A stretch of DNA of 64,000 nt from Alistipes sp. Marseille-P5061 (GTDB taxonomy: Bacteria > Bacteroidota > Bacteroidia > Bacteroidales > Rikenellaceae). Below, in pieces: positions 25,619 through 34,226 of the stretch. Position numbers and translations under genes: made by a program. The DNA lies in assembly GCF_900290115.1 (NCBI RefSeq), contig NZ_LT985748.1, positions 873,120-937,119 of the forward strand. Direction: 5' to 3'. The first letter of the stretch is position 1. Every line of letters starts with the position of its first letter. Below the pieces are notes generated by a model. It was not told where the DNA came from. It did not search any database and worked only from the letters and a program-made list of their open reading frames with translations.

Positions 25619-26164
25619 CTATCGCACAAACAAATGAGTTTCCCAATATGGATCGGGTGCTTCGTTTTCAGAACGAGGAAGTGGGGGCGCCAATTCTCCG
25701 GGGAACAGCGAACACAGATAACCGGTATCATCCTGCATCGTAAGAATCAACTGACACATCCGCGTAAGAATAACCCGTTCCATACGCACGGTTCGTACCG
25801 GACATCCGTTGCGAATATCTTCGCGGATAGTCTGCTTTTCATAATCCGTCAGGGCTTGTTCTTCTACGACGTTTTGATTGCCAATATACTCTCCACAATC
25901 AAACGACAGCCGAATCCTTCCGTCAGATTCCGGTTGTGCGTTAATAAATTGCGACGGGAACAACATTTTCAATTTATCAACGACCATTTGAGGAGATGCA
26001 GCAAATGAAGAAAAGAATTTCGATCCCGGAACTAACAACTGAGCATCGATTTGCGTATCATCAAACCCCGCATCATGTAATTGCTTTCGAATAGCGCTAT
26101 CCAACACCTCAAAATGAGTCAAGGAGTGATAAACGGCATCTGCTGGAAATATTATATTTTTCAT
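25619..26164 (-). CDS. unknown 181-aa protein translationally coupled to the CorA-like gene
   Basis: Not recognised. 181 residues, soluble, no signal or membrane segment. It begins MKNIIFPADAVYHSLTHFEVLDS and contains an acidic middle (RIRLSFDCGEYIGN) and a C-terminal part with MERVILTRMCQLILTMQDDTGYL. Its start overlaps the end of the CorA-like gene by 4 bp (ATGA), so it is made together with it, as the last gene of the cas10-csm operon. Published type III loci with CorA effectors often carry a phosphodiesterase or a SAM lyase as companion; this protein lacks recognisable motifs of either. It may be a regulator or partner of the membrane protein (inference). Confidence 0.75.
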   Translation of the reverse strand: MKNIIFPADAVYHSLTHFEVLDSAIRKQLHDAGFDDTQIDAQLLVPGSKFFSSFAASPQMVVDKLKMLFPSQFINAQPESDGRIRLSFDCGEYIGNQNVVEEQALTDYEKQTIREDIRNGCPVRTVRMERVILTRMCQLILTMQDDTGYLCSLFPGELAPPLPRSENEAPDPYWETHLFVR

Positions 26165-27501
26165 AATCTATTCCGACGTTTATAATAATTTGACCAGATC
26201 CACCACATAAAGATCAAGACAACAACGCCAGATAATACTGCTGCAATCCAACGATATGGACAACTTCCTGACGAAATTCCAAGGATCTCGCTGACAAGCG
26301 ACGTGCCGTCGTACAGGGCAGATAATACCGTCAATATTGTCAATATGGAAAGCAATTTCCCAAAACGGCGTTCATTCAAAGACTCTTGCCGCTCCGCCTC
26401 CTGGACAAGATAATGATGGAGCTGTTCCCTCTCCGATGCAATCTCCAACCCTGTGTCGATTGCTTGATATATCATTTGGGGCAAAAAGTTGTAGGATATG
26501 TTAGAGAATGCATACCAATGCTCTTGCTCTTTCATCTGATGCAAAAGATTCTCACATTTGCCATTTGCCACATCAGACCGGAATTGATTATTAACTACGA
26601 AAAGCAAGGTCTTTTGATAATAGGCATGAATATAAATCAATCTAAAATAACTGTCGTGCCAATGCTTCATATCTGTACATTCTCCATCTTTCCGTATTAC
26701 GGTAAGACTATCGAATAAAGCCAAAGCCTTCCAATTCCGGAAAGCAGATATGGTATTGTTGGCCATAATATGCTCAAAATAGTCCTGTGAAGGAGATAGA
26801 TTGCTTTTAGGGTCATTGACGCAACCAATTGGGCTCATGGAACCCAATTCGTATAAGAATTCATCCGACAAATCGCTTACTCTGAATATCTGAAACGCTT
26901 TCAGTTTGTTTCCGGTACAAGTCAAGTCTGCATATCGAGGCACATGCACCACCCGTTCACCATCAACTACCTCGCATATTTTCAGAAGCGGAGTTATTGC
27001 TTTAATATATTCTGGAGCATTGTCGTGCATTGACCACGATTTCGGATCAGATGGACGAGGTTCATAATATTCATTGACTCCTCGCAATAGGTTATGTGCA
27101 AATGTCAATTTGTCGGGATCACAGCCTGGGTCTTCACTAATCTCGATGGCAAAAAGACATATGTCATAAGGGAAAAAGAAAAGATGGAGACTGCATACCA
27201 TAAAGTTCCACCCAATCTCACCAAAACGACGATGACGCAATTGACAATGAGTATTAATCTCCATTGTCAAATGGGCGGTGCCTTTATAAAAATCCTGAGG
27301 TTTCCGACCTTCTACCTCGACAAGAGAATCTATAAAACTTTCGTAGTAAATATTACATGTTGTTCGATACTTTTTGTCGTCCCAGATCTCACGTTTCCAT
27401 CGCGAATCACTACGTTCAACATCCGACGCACTCTTTTTAGTATTCAAATGGCCGCATAGGTAGGTATGTGCACATTGTATCTCAATGTTCATATCTTTCA
27501 T
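26161..27501 (-). CDS. CorA-like CRISPR-associated membrane protein (candidate ancillary effector)
   Basis: 446 residues: a large cytoplasmic alpha/beta N-terminal domain (about 1-330), a long helix rich in Glu/Gln (EIASEREQLHHYLVQEAERQ, about 360-385), and two C-terminal membrane helices, LLSILTILTVLSALY and IAAVLSGVVVLIFMWWIW, with a short YDG-containing loop and a basic tail (YYKRRNRL). This is the topology of CorA magnesium channels, without the GMN motif. CorA-like proteins are known ancillary effectors of type III systems; in Bacteroides fragilis one responds to SAM-AMP. It follows csm5 with a 55-bp gap. The signal it senses here is unknown. Confidence 0.72.
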   Translation of the reverse strand: MKDMNIEIQCAHTYLCGHLNTKKSASDVERSDSRWKREIWDDKKYRTTCNIYYESFIDSLVEVEGRKPQDFYKGTAHLTMEINTHCQLRHRRFGEIGWNFMVCSLHLFFFPYDICLFAIEISEDPGCDPDKLTFAHNLLRGVNEYYEPRPSDPKSWSMHDNAPEYIKAITPLLKICEVVDGERVVHVPRYADLTCTGNKLKAFQIFRVSDLSDEFLYELGSMSPIGCVNDPKSNLSPSQDYFEHIMANNTISAFRNWKALALFDSLTVIRKDGECTDMKHWHDSYFRLIYIHAYYQKTLLFVVNNQFRSDVANGKCENLLHQMKEQEHWYAFSNISYNFLPQMIYQAIDTGLEIASEREQLHHYLVQEAERQESLNERRFGKLLSILTILTVLSALYDGTSLVSEILGISSGSCPYRWIAAVLSGVVVLIFMWWIWSNYYKRRNRL

Positions 27502-27556
27502 AAGCTGTTAATACAGAGGCTATCAAACAAATCAAAGTAATAATTGATCCGCAGTT

Positions 27557-28696
27557 TCAACTTGTAACTTCAAGTTTCATGAAACCCAACGGCAAAATAG
27601 GCTCTTTCCGCCCATCATAAAAGACACGGCGCGTCTTAATGAAAGGATATTCCCGATAGCGCCCCATTCGGTCTTTGCGAGCCTGAGCTAAAATATTTGC
27701 CCATTGATCCGGATCCTGCAACTCGGTTCGACGACGGCTCCAGGCTCCGGTCATGAAATTCCAACCGCTTCCATAACCGACACGTAAGACTGCAGAACTA
27801 CCGTCTTTACAGGCATCGCATTCCGTGATCAGCTCCTCGATCTGCGGAAGATAATCGTTGAGTTCGTCTGCATCGTAATCTTGCCAGAAGTCCAGCTCCT
27901 CTTCGAGCAGCGAGCGAGTATGGGCTGTCAGACAACGGAACAATGCCTCGATGGAGGTCAACGCTTCCGGAATCTTTCTGACAATGGAAGCCATATCACG
28001 GAAATAATCGCTTTGACGATTGATCAGATCGATTTCGCATGTAGCGGGAGCGTCAGCATAAATACATTCAACGTATTGACGAGCTTTGTCATCAACAAGG
28101 TTATCTTTTGATGAACGAATGTTTAAATTAAGACAATGTCTTACAGTTGTAGAATCATTCTCAAAATTAGCATCTTTTACACGCAAAAAACGGAGCGATG
28201 AACTTTGGGGATTATATTTCTCAGGCGAGGCGAAAAAGCGATCAACAATTCGATTATTTGAGGGGCGAATGTTATCAAGAGCCAGTCTACGATCATCAGG
28301 ATTTGAAGCTAAAACTGCCGTAACAATTGCGCCTTTAATCGAACTACCAGGAATACTCGCTGCTCCTCCGTTTCTAAACTGTTCACGCAATTCCGTCACT
28401 TGGTCAGAACCGCCGTAAAGAGACATAATACGGCTACAAATGGTTCGCAACTGGATATTAGGCTTTATCTTACAGAGTGTTGCGTAAATATCTTCTTGAT
28501 TCTCAACCGCACGACACCAGGCGTCGATTCCGTTTTCTCCGAAGATTCCGTAAATCTTACGAGGATTAATTATCCCAAGTTTGTTACCGTCAGTGACAAA
28601 CTCCTGATTGCGAAGGAGTATATTTCCAGAACCAACATGACAAGGAGTCAGTGTACTCAGCTTGCATGTTGTTCGTATCATCAGATTATTTTCCAT
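27557..28696 (-). CDS. csm5: type III-A effector subunit Csm5
   Basis: 379 residues with RAMP features: an N-terminal LSTLTPCHVGSGNILL and the G-rich IPGSSIKGAIVTAVLAS loop (about 113-130), then a C-terminal segment RVGYGSGWNFMTGAW. Csm5 caps the 3' side of the crRNA-bound backbone and helps crRNA maturation. It overlaps csm4 by 11 bp. The length is typical for the family. Confidence 0.88.
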   Translation of the reverse strand: MENNLMIRTTCKLSTLTPCHVGSGNILLRNQEFVTDGNKLGIINPRKIYGIFGENGIDAWCRAVENQEDIYATLCKIKPNIQLRTICSRIMSLYGGSDQVTELREQFRNGGAASIPGSSIKGAIVTAVLASNPDDRRLALDNIRPSNNRIVDRFFASPEKYNPQSSSLRFLRVKDANFENDSTTVRHCLNLNIRSSKDNLVDDKARQYVECIYADAPATCEIDLINRQSDYFRDMASIVRKIPEALTSIEALFRCLTAHTRSLLEEELDFWQDYDADELNDYLPQIEELITECDACKDGSSAVLRVGYGSGWNFMTGAWSRRRTELQDPDQWANILAQARKDRMGRYREYPFIKTRRVFYDGRKEPILPLGFMKLEVTS

Positions 28697-29663
28697 GACT
28701 TTCCGTATATTTGAAAGGCAGGCTCATGGCACGTCCATCGCGCCAAACAGGATGGCAGTTCACCCCTTCCGGTCGCAAATCGACGACGACACCCTTGGGA
28801 TTCGTTCCGACAAGGACTGCTCCCGGAGTAACCATCCAGACCTCATTTTTAACAAAATGGCGAAGCGCAGGGGTCGATGCGCCGGCCATGTAACCACCGC
28901 GCTTCAGAAGTTGATAACTACTGCGAGGATCCAAGCCACGCTCCAACTCTTCAGCCGAAGGTATCCACATCGAGAGCAGTTGACTGGCATCCGAATCCGG
29001 CGTTTGAATCGTTATCTCCCGGAAGTCGACCCGAAATTGGCCGTTACCCGTAGTCTTGCCCGTTCCGATGCCGACATCAGACAATACGTTCCACGTCGCA
29101 CGGAATACCGCTTCATTGTCGGTTTGATATATAACGCCAAACTCCACGCCATCGCCCAGAAAAACACGATCAAAAAAATAGGGATTGGCGTCTCCTTCAT
29201 GATGGCCGACGCAGACCTTCTGTTCAAGGGAATTTCGCAGCAGAAGAATCTCCTGGCCCCTGCCACAAGCGACGGCCGTGCCACAACGACTGATCATCGC
29301 CGGTTTGATCTCGAGTTTACCATCACGGGCCAGCTGTTCCCACAAGGGTTGTTCGATCCATTGCAGTCGCTTGAGCCGCTTGAGCATAGGATCGTTGCCG
29401 CGCACCCGAATACAACTTTTGTCGGGAGGAAGCGGCAGAAACAATCGCCCGCGCCATATCGGCATGGCGGAACTAACTCGGAAACTGTCAAGGAATCCAC
29501 GAATATCCGCCTCACCCATCTCGGCTCGAATGCTGCACAAGGCTCCAGCTATCGTATCCGAATGCAAAATTGCAATACTTCGATCTCGCTCCTCTCCTTG
29601 TCCAATGCCAAGATGGAAGCCCGAATCAAACTGCAGACAGGCTATCTTTATGTTCTCGGGCAT
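28686..29663 (-). CDS. csm4: type III-A effector subunit Csm4
   Basis: 325 residues with Csm4 layout: N-terminal FDSGFHLGIGQG and HSDTIAGALCSI, and the G-rich loop DVGIGTGKTTGNGQF (about 195-210), followed by SSYQLLKRGGYMAG. Csm4 is the RAMP that binds the 5' handle of the crRNA and contacts Cas10. It lies 2 bp after csm3 and overlaps csm5. Confidence 0.9.
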   Translation of the reverse strand: MPENIKIACLQFDSGFHLGIGQGEERDRSIAILHSDTIAGALCSIRAEMGEADIRGFLDSFRVSSAMPIWRGRLFLPLPPDKSCIRVRGNDPMLKRLKRLQWIEQPLWEQLARDGKLEIKPAMISRCGTAVACGRGQEILLLRNSLEQKVCVGHHEGDANPYFFDRVFLGDGVEFGVIYQTDNEAVFRATWNVLSDVGIGTGKTTGNGQFRVDFREITIQTPDSDASQLLSMWIPSAEELERGLDPRSSYQLLKRGGYMAGASTPALRHFVKNEVWMVTPGAVLVGTNPKGVVVDLRPEGVNCHPVWRDGRAMSLPFKYTESHGK

Positions 29664-29665
29664 GG

Positions 29666-30316
29666 CTAATAACTTTCGACGGACTTCTCTTCAGTCCGAA
29701 TGTTACGGAAAGCAATCTGCCCATAACCTCGTGAGCCGTTGCCTCCCAAGTAATCGTCCTCAAGCAGATGTATGGCTTTTTCAAGACTTTTACACAACTC
29801 CTCTTCGTTATCGTCGGAGAAGATGTTGAGAATAGCCTCAAAACGGAAACAAACGCCTTTGGGAACCCGCTCATTCGTTCGGGGATTAGCATGGGCCGTT
29901 ATCCGGTCAATAGCCACTTCGGTTTTGGCCTCGGTCAGGAAAAGATCCGTATTGGCAAGGAGCTCAGGAGCGGTCGTCATCAGGGCATCGCGTACAATCA
30001 CCCGCGATGGTTGAGAGGTATCGCCAGTAGCAGCCGTTCCGAAAAGATGTCCGCATGTCATTGATGCATCGCTGCAAGGCACAGCCTTGCCTTTTTTTTC
30101 GTCATACTGATACTGCCCAAGTGCAATTTCCAACAACGAACGCAATTTGCCTTTTAACGAACTGCCCGGGATATAGGGTTTCTGATCTATCGGATTGCGA
30201 ACCACCAATTTATCTGGCCCGCCAATAGCCATTGCAAGATTGGTGCCACCAATATGTAAACCGCTTAACAGTTCGATTTCTGCTGTATATTTAATTTTTT
30301 TGATCAGTCTTTCCAT
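29666..30316 (-). CDS. csm3: type III-A backbone RAMP and target-RNA nuclease Csm3
   Basis: 216 residues. The Csm3 signature is complete: LLSGLHIGGTN, AIGGPDKLVVRNP with the Asp (about residue 35) that in the family cuts target RNA at 6-nt intervals, YIPGSSLKGKLRSLLE, and the C-terminal LGGNGSRGYGQIAF G-rich loop. The catalytic Asp is present, so target cleavage should be possible. It starts 23 bp after csm2. Confidence 0.94.
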   Translation of the reverse strand: MERLIKKIKYTAEIELLSGLHIGGTNLAMAIGGPDKLVVRNPIDQKPYIPGSSLKGKLRSLLEIALGQYQYDEKKGKAVPCSDASMTCGHLFGTAATGDTSQPSRVIVRDALMTTAPELLANTDLFLTEAKTEVAIDRITAHANPRTNERVPKGVCFRFEAILNIFSDDNEEELCKSLEKAIHLLEDDYLGGNGSRGYGQIAFRNIRTEEKSVESY

Positions 30317-30760
30317 CTCTAATTGTTTTAAGATTAAAATTATTCTTTGCCTCCGAATGCCTTATGGAAAGCTATAATCGCTTCAATCATATTTACCATA
30401 TTTTTGAAGGTTCGTGCATCACACACACAGGGAGTCATTTTTTTATAGACCTCATATAAAAGAGACATATCCATATTACGCTCCTTGGCTCGAGCTGTTG
30501 CGTATGCAACCTTGGGACGAAGCATATAAAAATCTATTCGATTTTTTTCAAAACCTCTCGTTTCAATTCGCTTTAATTCTCCAAATATATTACGCACATA
30601 TGATGCAGACATCCTTTGTTTTTGTAGATATTGGGCAGTCTGACTGCAAAAATCAACACCTGCATCATCTATACCTGTTGTTATCCATTCATCACGGAAT
30701 AACGCTAGAATTTTTTGTTGTTCAATAGACTGATTACCAGCAGATGTATGCTTATTATAA

Positions 30761-31915
30761 CTTGAGTTCAACTTATAAATGCAACTTTTTGGGTGCGGAT
30801 AATAAGCAATAAAAACATTTATTTTTCAGAGAGGAAAGAGAGACAATGTCCCCCTTTCTCTCACTCTGAATGGATAAAGTTTGCTATCTTTGCTTTAATT
30901 GTCCGTCCAAAGAAAAAAAAGTTGCAGATGAGCAAACATATAACCGAGGAACAAAGGTATGCAATTTCTATGATGTTGCAAATACCGATGAGCAAAAAAG
31001 CAATAGCGGAAGCTATCGGAGTAGATAAAAGCACTGTTTACAGGGAGATAAAGCGCAATTGCGACGCCCGAAGTGGTAGCTATAGCATGGAGCTTGCCCA
31101 GCGAAAAGCAGACAGGCGCAAGCAGCAAAAACATCGCAAGGAAGTGCTTACACCGGCAATGAGAAAACGGATAATAAAGCTGTTGAAGAAAGGATTCAGC
31201 CCGGAGCAGATTGTCGGCAGGAGCCGCTTGGAGGGAATTGCGATGGTATCTCACGAAACGATATATCGCTGGATTTGGGAGGATAAGCGGCGGGGTGGCA
31301 AACTGCACAAATATCTTCGCAGACAAGGTCGCAGGTATGCCAAACGTAGTTCTAAAAATGCAGGGCGAGGATTTATCCCAGGCAGGGTGGATATTGATGA
31401 GCGTCCCGAGATAGTGGAACTGAAGGAGAGATTTGGTGATTTAGAGATAGATACAATTATTGGTAAGAACCACAAAGGTGCCATTCTTACCATTAACGAC
31501 AGAGCAACAAGCAGGGTCTGGATACGCAAGTTGTCGGGAAAAGAAGCCATCCCGGTAGCTAAGATTGCAGTATGGGCACTGCGGAAAGTGAAAAACTTAA
31601 TACACACAATTACGGCTGACAATGGAAAGGAGTTTGCAAAGCACGAGGAAATTGCGCAAAAATTGGAAATAAAATTCTATTTTTGCAAACCATACCACTC
31701 ATGGGAACGTGGTGCCAATGAAAACACCAACGGGCTTATCAGGCAGTATATCCCAAAGGGTAAGGACTTTAGTGAAGTAACCAACAAACAGATTAAGTGG
31801 ATTGAAAATAAACTCAATAATCGACCTCGTAAAAGACTTGGATACCTCACGCCAAACGAAAAATTTAAACAAATTATTAATCAGAATTCTGTTGCATTTG
31901 CAAGTTGAATTCAGC
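30761..31915 (+). mobile_element. IS30-family insertion sequence inside csm2
   Basis: 1155 bp with imperfect inverted repeats of about 25 bp (30761-30785 and 31891-31915; shared cores TTCAACTT and AAATGCAAC) and a 3-bp target duplication TAA (30758-30760 and 31916-31918). IS30 elements commonly make 2-3 bp duplications. The transposase reads against the cas operon. Confidence 0.93.
30928..31908 (+). CDS. IS30-family transposase
   Basis: 326 residues from ATG at 30928 (MSKHITEEQRYAISMML). It has an N-terminal HTH (SKKAIAEAIGVDKSTVYREIKRN), a second helical region with HETIYRWIWEDKRRGG, and an rve-type DDE core with GDLEIDTIIGKNHKGAILTI, ITADNGKEFAKHEEI and SWERGANENTNGLIRQYIPKG (the Glu of the DDE triad), ending in NNRPRKRLGYLTPNE. 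Intact, so probably active. Confidence 0.95.
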   Translation: MSKHITEEQRYAISMMLQIPMSKKAIAEAIGVDKSTVYREIKRNCDARSGSYSMELAQRKADRRKQQKHRKEVLTPAMRKRIIKLLKKGFSPEQIVGRSRLEGIAMVSHETIYRWIWEDKRRGGKLHKYLRRQGRRYAKRSSKNAGRGFIPGRVDIDERPEIVELKERFGDLEIDTIIGKNHKGAILTINDRATSRVWIRKLSGKEAIPVAKIAVWALRKVKNLIHTITADNGKEFAKHEEIAQKLEIKFYFCKPYHSWERGANENTNGLIRQYIPKGKDFSEVTNKQIKWIENKLNNRPRKRLGYLTPNEKFKQIINQNSVAFAS

Positions 31916-31964
31916 TAATTCCCTTTTCTCTGGTTGTCGTATGAATAGTAAGCCATAATTTATA

Positions 31965-33812
31965 TTATATTTGTTTTGTTCTCAAATTTAGCTCTGCCAG
32001 ACGAGCTGCTACAGACAGCAACTGTAAAGAATGGTATGGAGATGTGACTTTAGTTCCTCCAATAGACACTCCAGTTGCAATATCATTTATACATTGTTTT
32101 AAATACGTTACTGCTCGTGTGTTATTTTTGTTCCGTTCTGCCAGCCGATTAAAATCATACATAATCAACCAAATTAAACGAAGCGGAGAAACTCGTTGAT
32201 TTTCGAAACTTGCATTCTCATAATAGCGCAACAATCGCGTGATGAACGATTTGTCCAGTACCTGCTGCTCAATCAATGTAGCCATGCTCTCTCCGGCCCG
32301 CTTCACGGCATCATACTCGACGTTCCAGCGCATCGGCACGCCGAATAGCGAGAGCGCATTCTTTGCCTCTCCGCGATAGTCGAACGATTTGGCAAGACTC
32401 TCCTCTTCAGCACTCAATTCAGCCGCCCGGATGATTGGATATTTGGCCGTCACGAGCGACATGCCGCCCGACACCCCGACCTCTGCATCCCGAAACGCCT
32501 TCTCGAACCGGACGTGAATCTCTCGGGCCAACTGAAGGGTCTGGGTCCATTCTCCGGCAATGAAAAGGTCGTCACCTCCGCTGTAAATGATGACCGTCGA
32601 TCGGCTGAATCCATCGACCCAAAGGGTGTTGAGATCCCGCTTGAAAAAAAGATCGAGTCGTCGGCTCATGGCAGCATAGCGAAGCAGTGCATCCGTACCC
32701 TGTCCTAGTTCGCGGAACATCCGCCCCAGGTTGTCTACGTCCATACGTAGAATTCCGAGCCGCTTGAGGTCGGAATCGGTTCCGAGCAATTCCTCAAACG
32801 ACTGGACACGAGTACCACATCCGGCCACAAATTCACAGCGTACCGGCACGGTAACCCGCGGCAGTTCATACGAATTGAAGAGCACCAGCGACGTCCCCTC
32901 CATCGTAAATGCAGCCACCTCACTTCGTCGAAGCAGATAATAGTAAACACCCAGCCCGCCGGGCTCCACCCCGTCCGTGCGGATCGACTGCGGAATGTGG
33001 CACACCGCCATACATTCCATCTGCGGAAGCCGACCGCCAAGTTCCACATAGCGGGCTGAAGACTCCTCAACAGGTCTCTGCGGAGAGAAGAGTAGCTGGC
33101 ATTGTTCGGTCGTAAAACCGCGCAACGGTGCGTATTTGTCACGGTTTTTCCGATTCTGTAACTCCGACAGAAGTGACGACAGATCCTTTTGAATCGTCTG
33201 CCGTGTAGCTCGTACAGCATTCAGCAACACCAACTGCTCGCCATGGCAGGCAAAAACCCGCTGTCGGATCTCGTTAGCCAACGCTTCGAAACGGGCTTCG
33301 GTTTCCGCCGCATAAGGGATAAACAGACAACACGTTCCTCCCGAATTGTAAAGCACCGCAGCCCGTGTTAATCCGAACTCGGAGAGCAAGCGCTCTACTA
33401 CGGCATCGAGCAGCAGATTCAAGTAAAAGGAGCGGCCCCGCAGGTTTTTGAGTGCTCCAGTCGAACGGACATCGTAGATGAAGCGCTGAATACCGTTCAA
33501 ACTACCTTTTACCACAAGAAACTCGTCGCTGTCGGCCAGCAACATACGGCCCCGCAAGCGGTCATAAACCGTCTGCGAAGGATTGATTGTCGAGTGGAGC
33601 GGCGAAAGAAGTTTCTCGGCCAGCGTCATCCACGTATCGACCGGAGGCCATGCATCGTGGCTTCCGATAGCAACAACCTCCTCAATGAGCTCCTTTGCAA
33701 CGGGCTTTTCCGCAGCCGCAAGCCACCTAGCAGGCGCATCGCCTGCATCCACCGGAATTTTTGCATCGAGCAGATGCTCCTCTTGCAGCGTATGAAACAG
33801 ATGTTCGGTCAT
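31965..33812 (-). CDS. cas10: type III-A large subunit Cas10/Csm1 without HD nuclease domain
   Basis: 615 residues from ATG at 33812 (MTEHLFHTL); an upstream TTG at 33857 is possible but less likely. First Palm domain about 100-245 with LVVKGSLNGIQRFIYDV and LKNLRGRSFYL; second Palm with LGILRMDVDNLGRMF and the cyclase motif VIIYSGGDDLFIAG (GGDD about residue 425). No HD motif is seen in the first 100 residues, where Csm1 usually has its DNase, and the protein is about 150 residues shorter than typical. So signalling (cyclic oligoadenylate or another ATP conjugate) rather than DNA cutting is the expected output. First gene of the minus-strand operon. Confidence 0.92.
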   Translation of the reverse strand: MTEHLFHTLQEEHLLDAKIPVDAGDAPARWLAAAEKPVAKELIEEVVAIGSHDAWPPVDTWMTLAEKLLSPLHSTINPSQTVYDRLRGRMLLADSDEFLVVKGSLNGIQRFIYDVRSTGALKNLRGRSFYLNLLLDAVVERLLSEFGLTRAAVLYNSGGTCCLFIPYAAETEARFEALANEIRQRVFACHGEQLVLLNAVRATRQTIQKDLSSLLSELQNRKNRDKYAPLRGFTTEQCQLLFSPQRPVEESSARYVELGGRLPQMECMAVCHIPQSIRTDGVEPGGLGVYYYLLRRSEVAAFTMEGTSLVLFNSYELPRVTVPVRCEFVAGCGTRVQSFEELLGTDSDLKRLGILRMDVDNLGRMFRELGQGTDALLRYAAMSRRLDLFFKRDLNTLWVDGFSRSTVIIYSGGDDLFIAGEWTQTLQLAREIHVRFEKAFRDAEVGVSGGMSLVTAKYPIIRAAELSAEEESLAKSFDYRGEAKNALSLFGVPMRWNVEYDAVKRAGESMATLIEQQVLDKSFITRLLRYYENASFENQRVSPLRLIWLIMYDFNRLAERNKNNTRAVTYLKQCINDIATGVSIGGTKVTSPYHSLQLLSVAARLAELNLRTKQI

Positions 33813-34226
33813 TTGTGTTCTTTTGTATAGGTCGACGGGATTTCCCTCCCTCTTCAATCTGTTGTTTCCTCTGATTACGTCCCGGTTAATCCTTGTTATA
33901 ATGGATATGACTTACACCTATCGGCTGGAGATACATTCACGAAATTTAGTTGTAATCCTTGTTATAATGGATATGGCTACGCCTGTAAGGCGCAAGATAC
34001 TGCATAGCAATCTGTTTCTTCGATTTTTAGTTGCAAAAAATACGTTTTTCGGAGGGGAACAACATATCAAAGAGCCATTTTTATATTACCTTCTGATTAT
34101 CGCATTGTAGAAATATATTACTAAACTTCCTACAAATAACTTATCTTTCTCAAAGATAAAGTTTTTTTCGAAAAGAAATAGTTATACAATAAAAAATCTG
34201 TATTTTTAGATATAAATTTGTAGCAT
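33813..34226. promoter_or_regulatory. divergent promoter region between cas10 and csx1, with a tandem repeat
   Basis: A 22-bp word (AATCCTTGTTATAATGGATA plus TG) occurs at 33888-33909 and again, 66 bp later, at 33954-33975, with partial similarity continuing about 20 bp further in each. A TAAATTTG box (34213-34220) lies 6 bp before the csx1 ATG, so that mRNA may be leaderless. The rest is AT-rich. The repeats may be operators or relics of another CRISPR repeat. Confidence 0.5.

Larger units (their letters stand above)
30340..31956 (-). pseudogene. csm2: csm2 split by an IS30-family element
   Basis: Two halves of one gene are separated by the IS at 30761-31915. The 5' piece starts at ATG 31956 (10 bp after cas10 stop) and encodes MAYYSYDNQRKGN; the 3' piece continues in frame from 30757 to the stop at 30340. 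Removing the IS and one copy of the TAA duplication gives an unbroken 459-bp gene (152 aa). The body matches Csm2 (Cas11): AQYLQKQRMSASYVRNIFGEL, then FYMLRPKVAYATARAK. The 3' piece alone is open from a TTG at 30771 in the IS end, so a variant with a changed N-terminus could be made. Confidence 0.85.
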
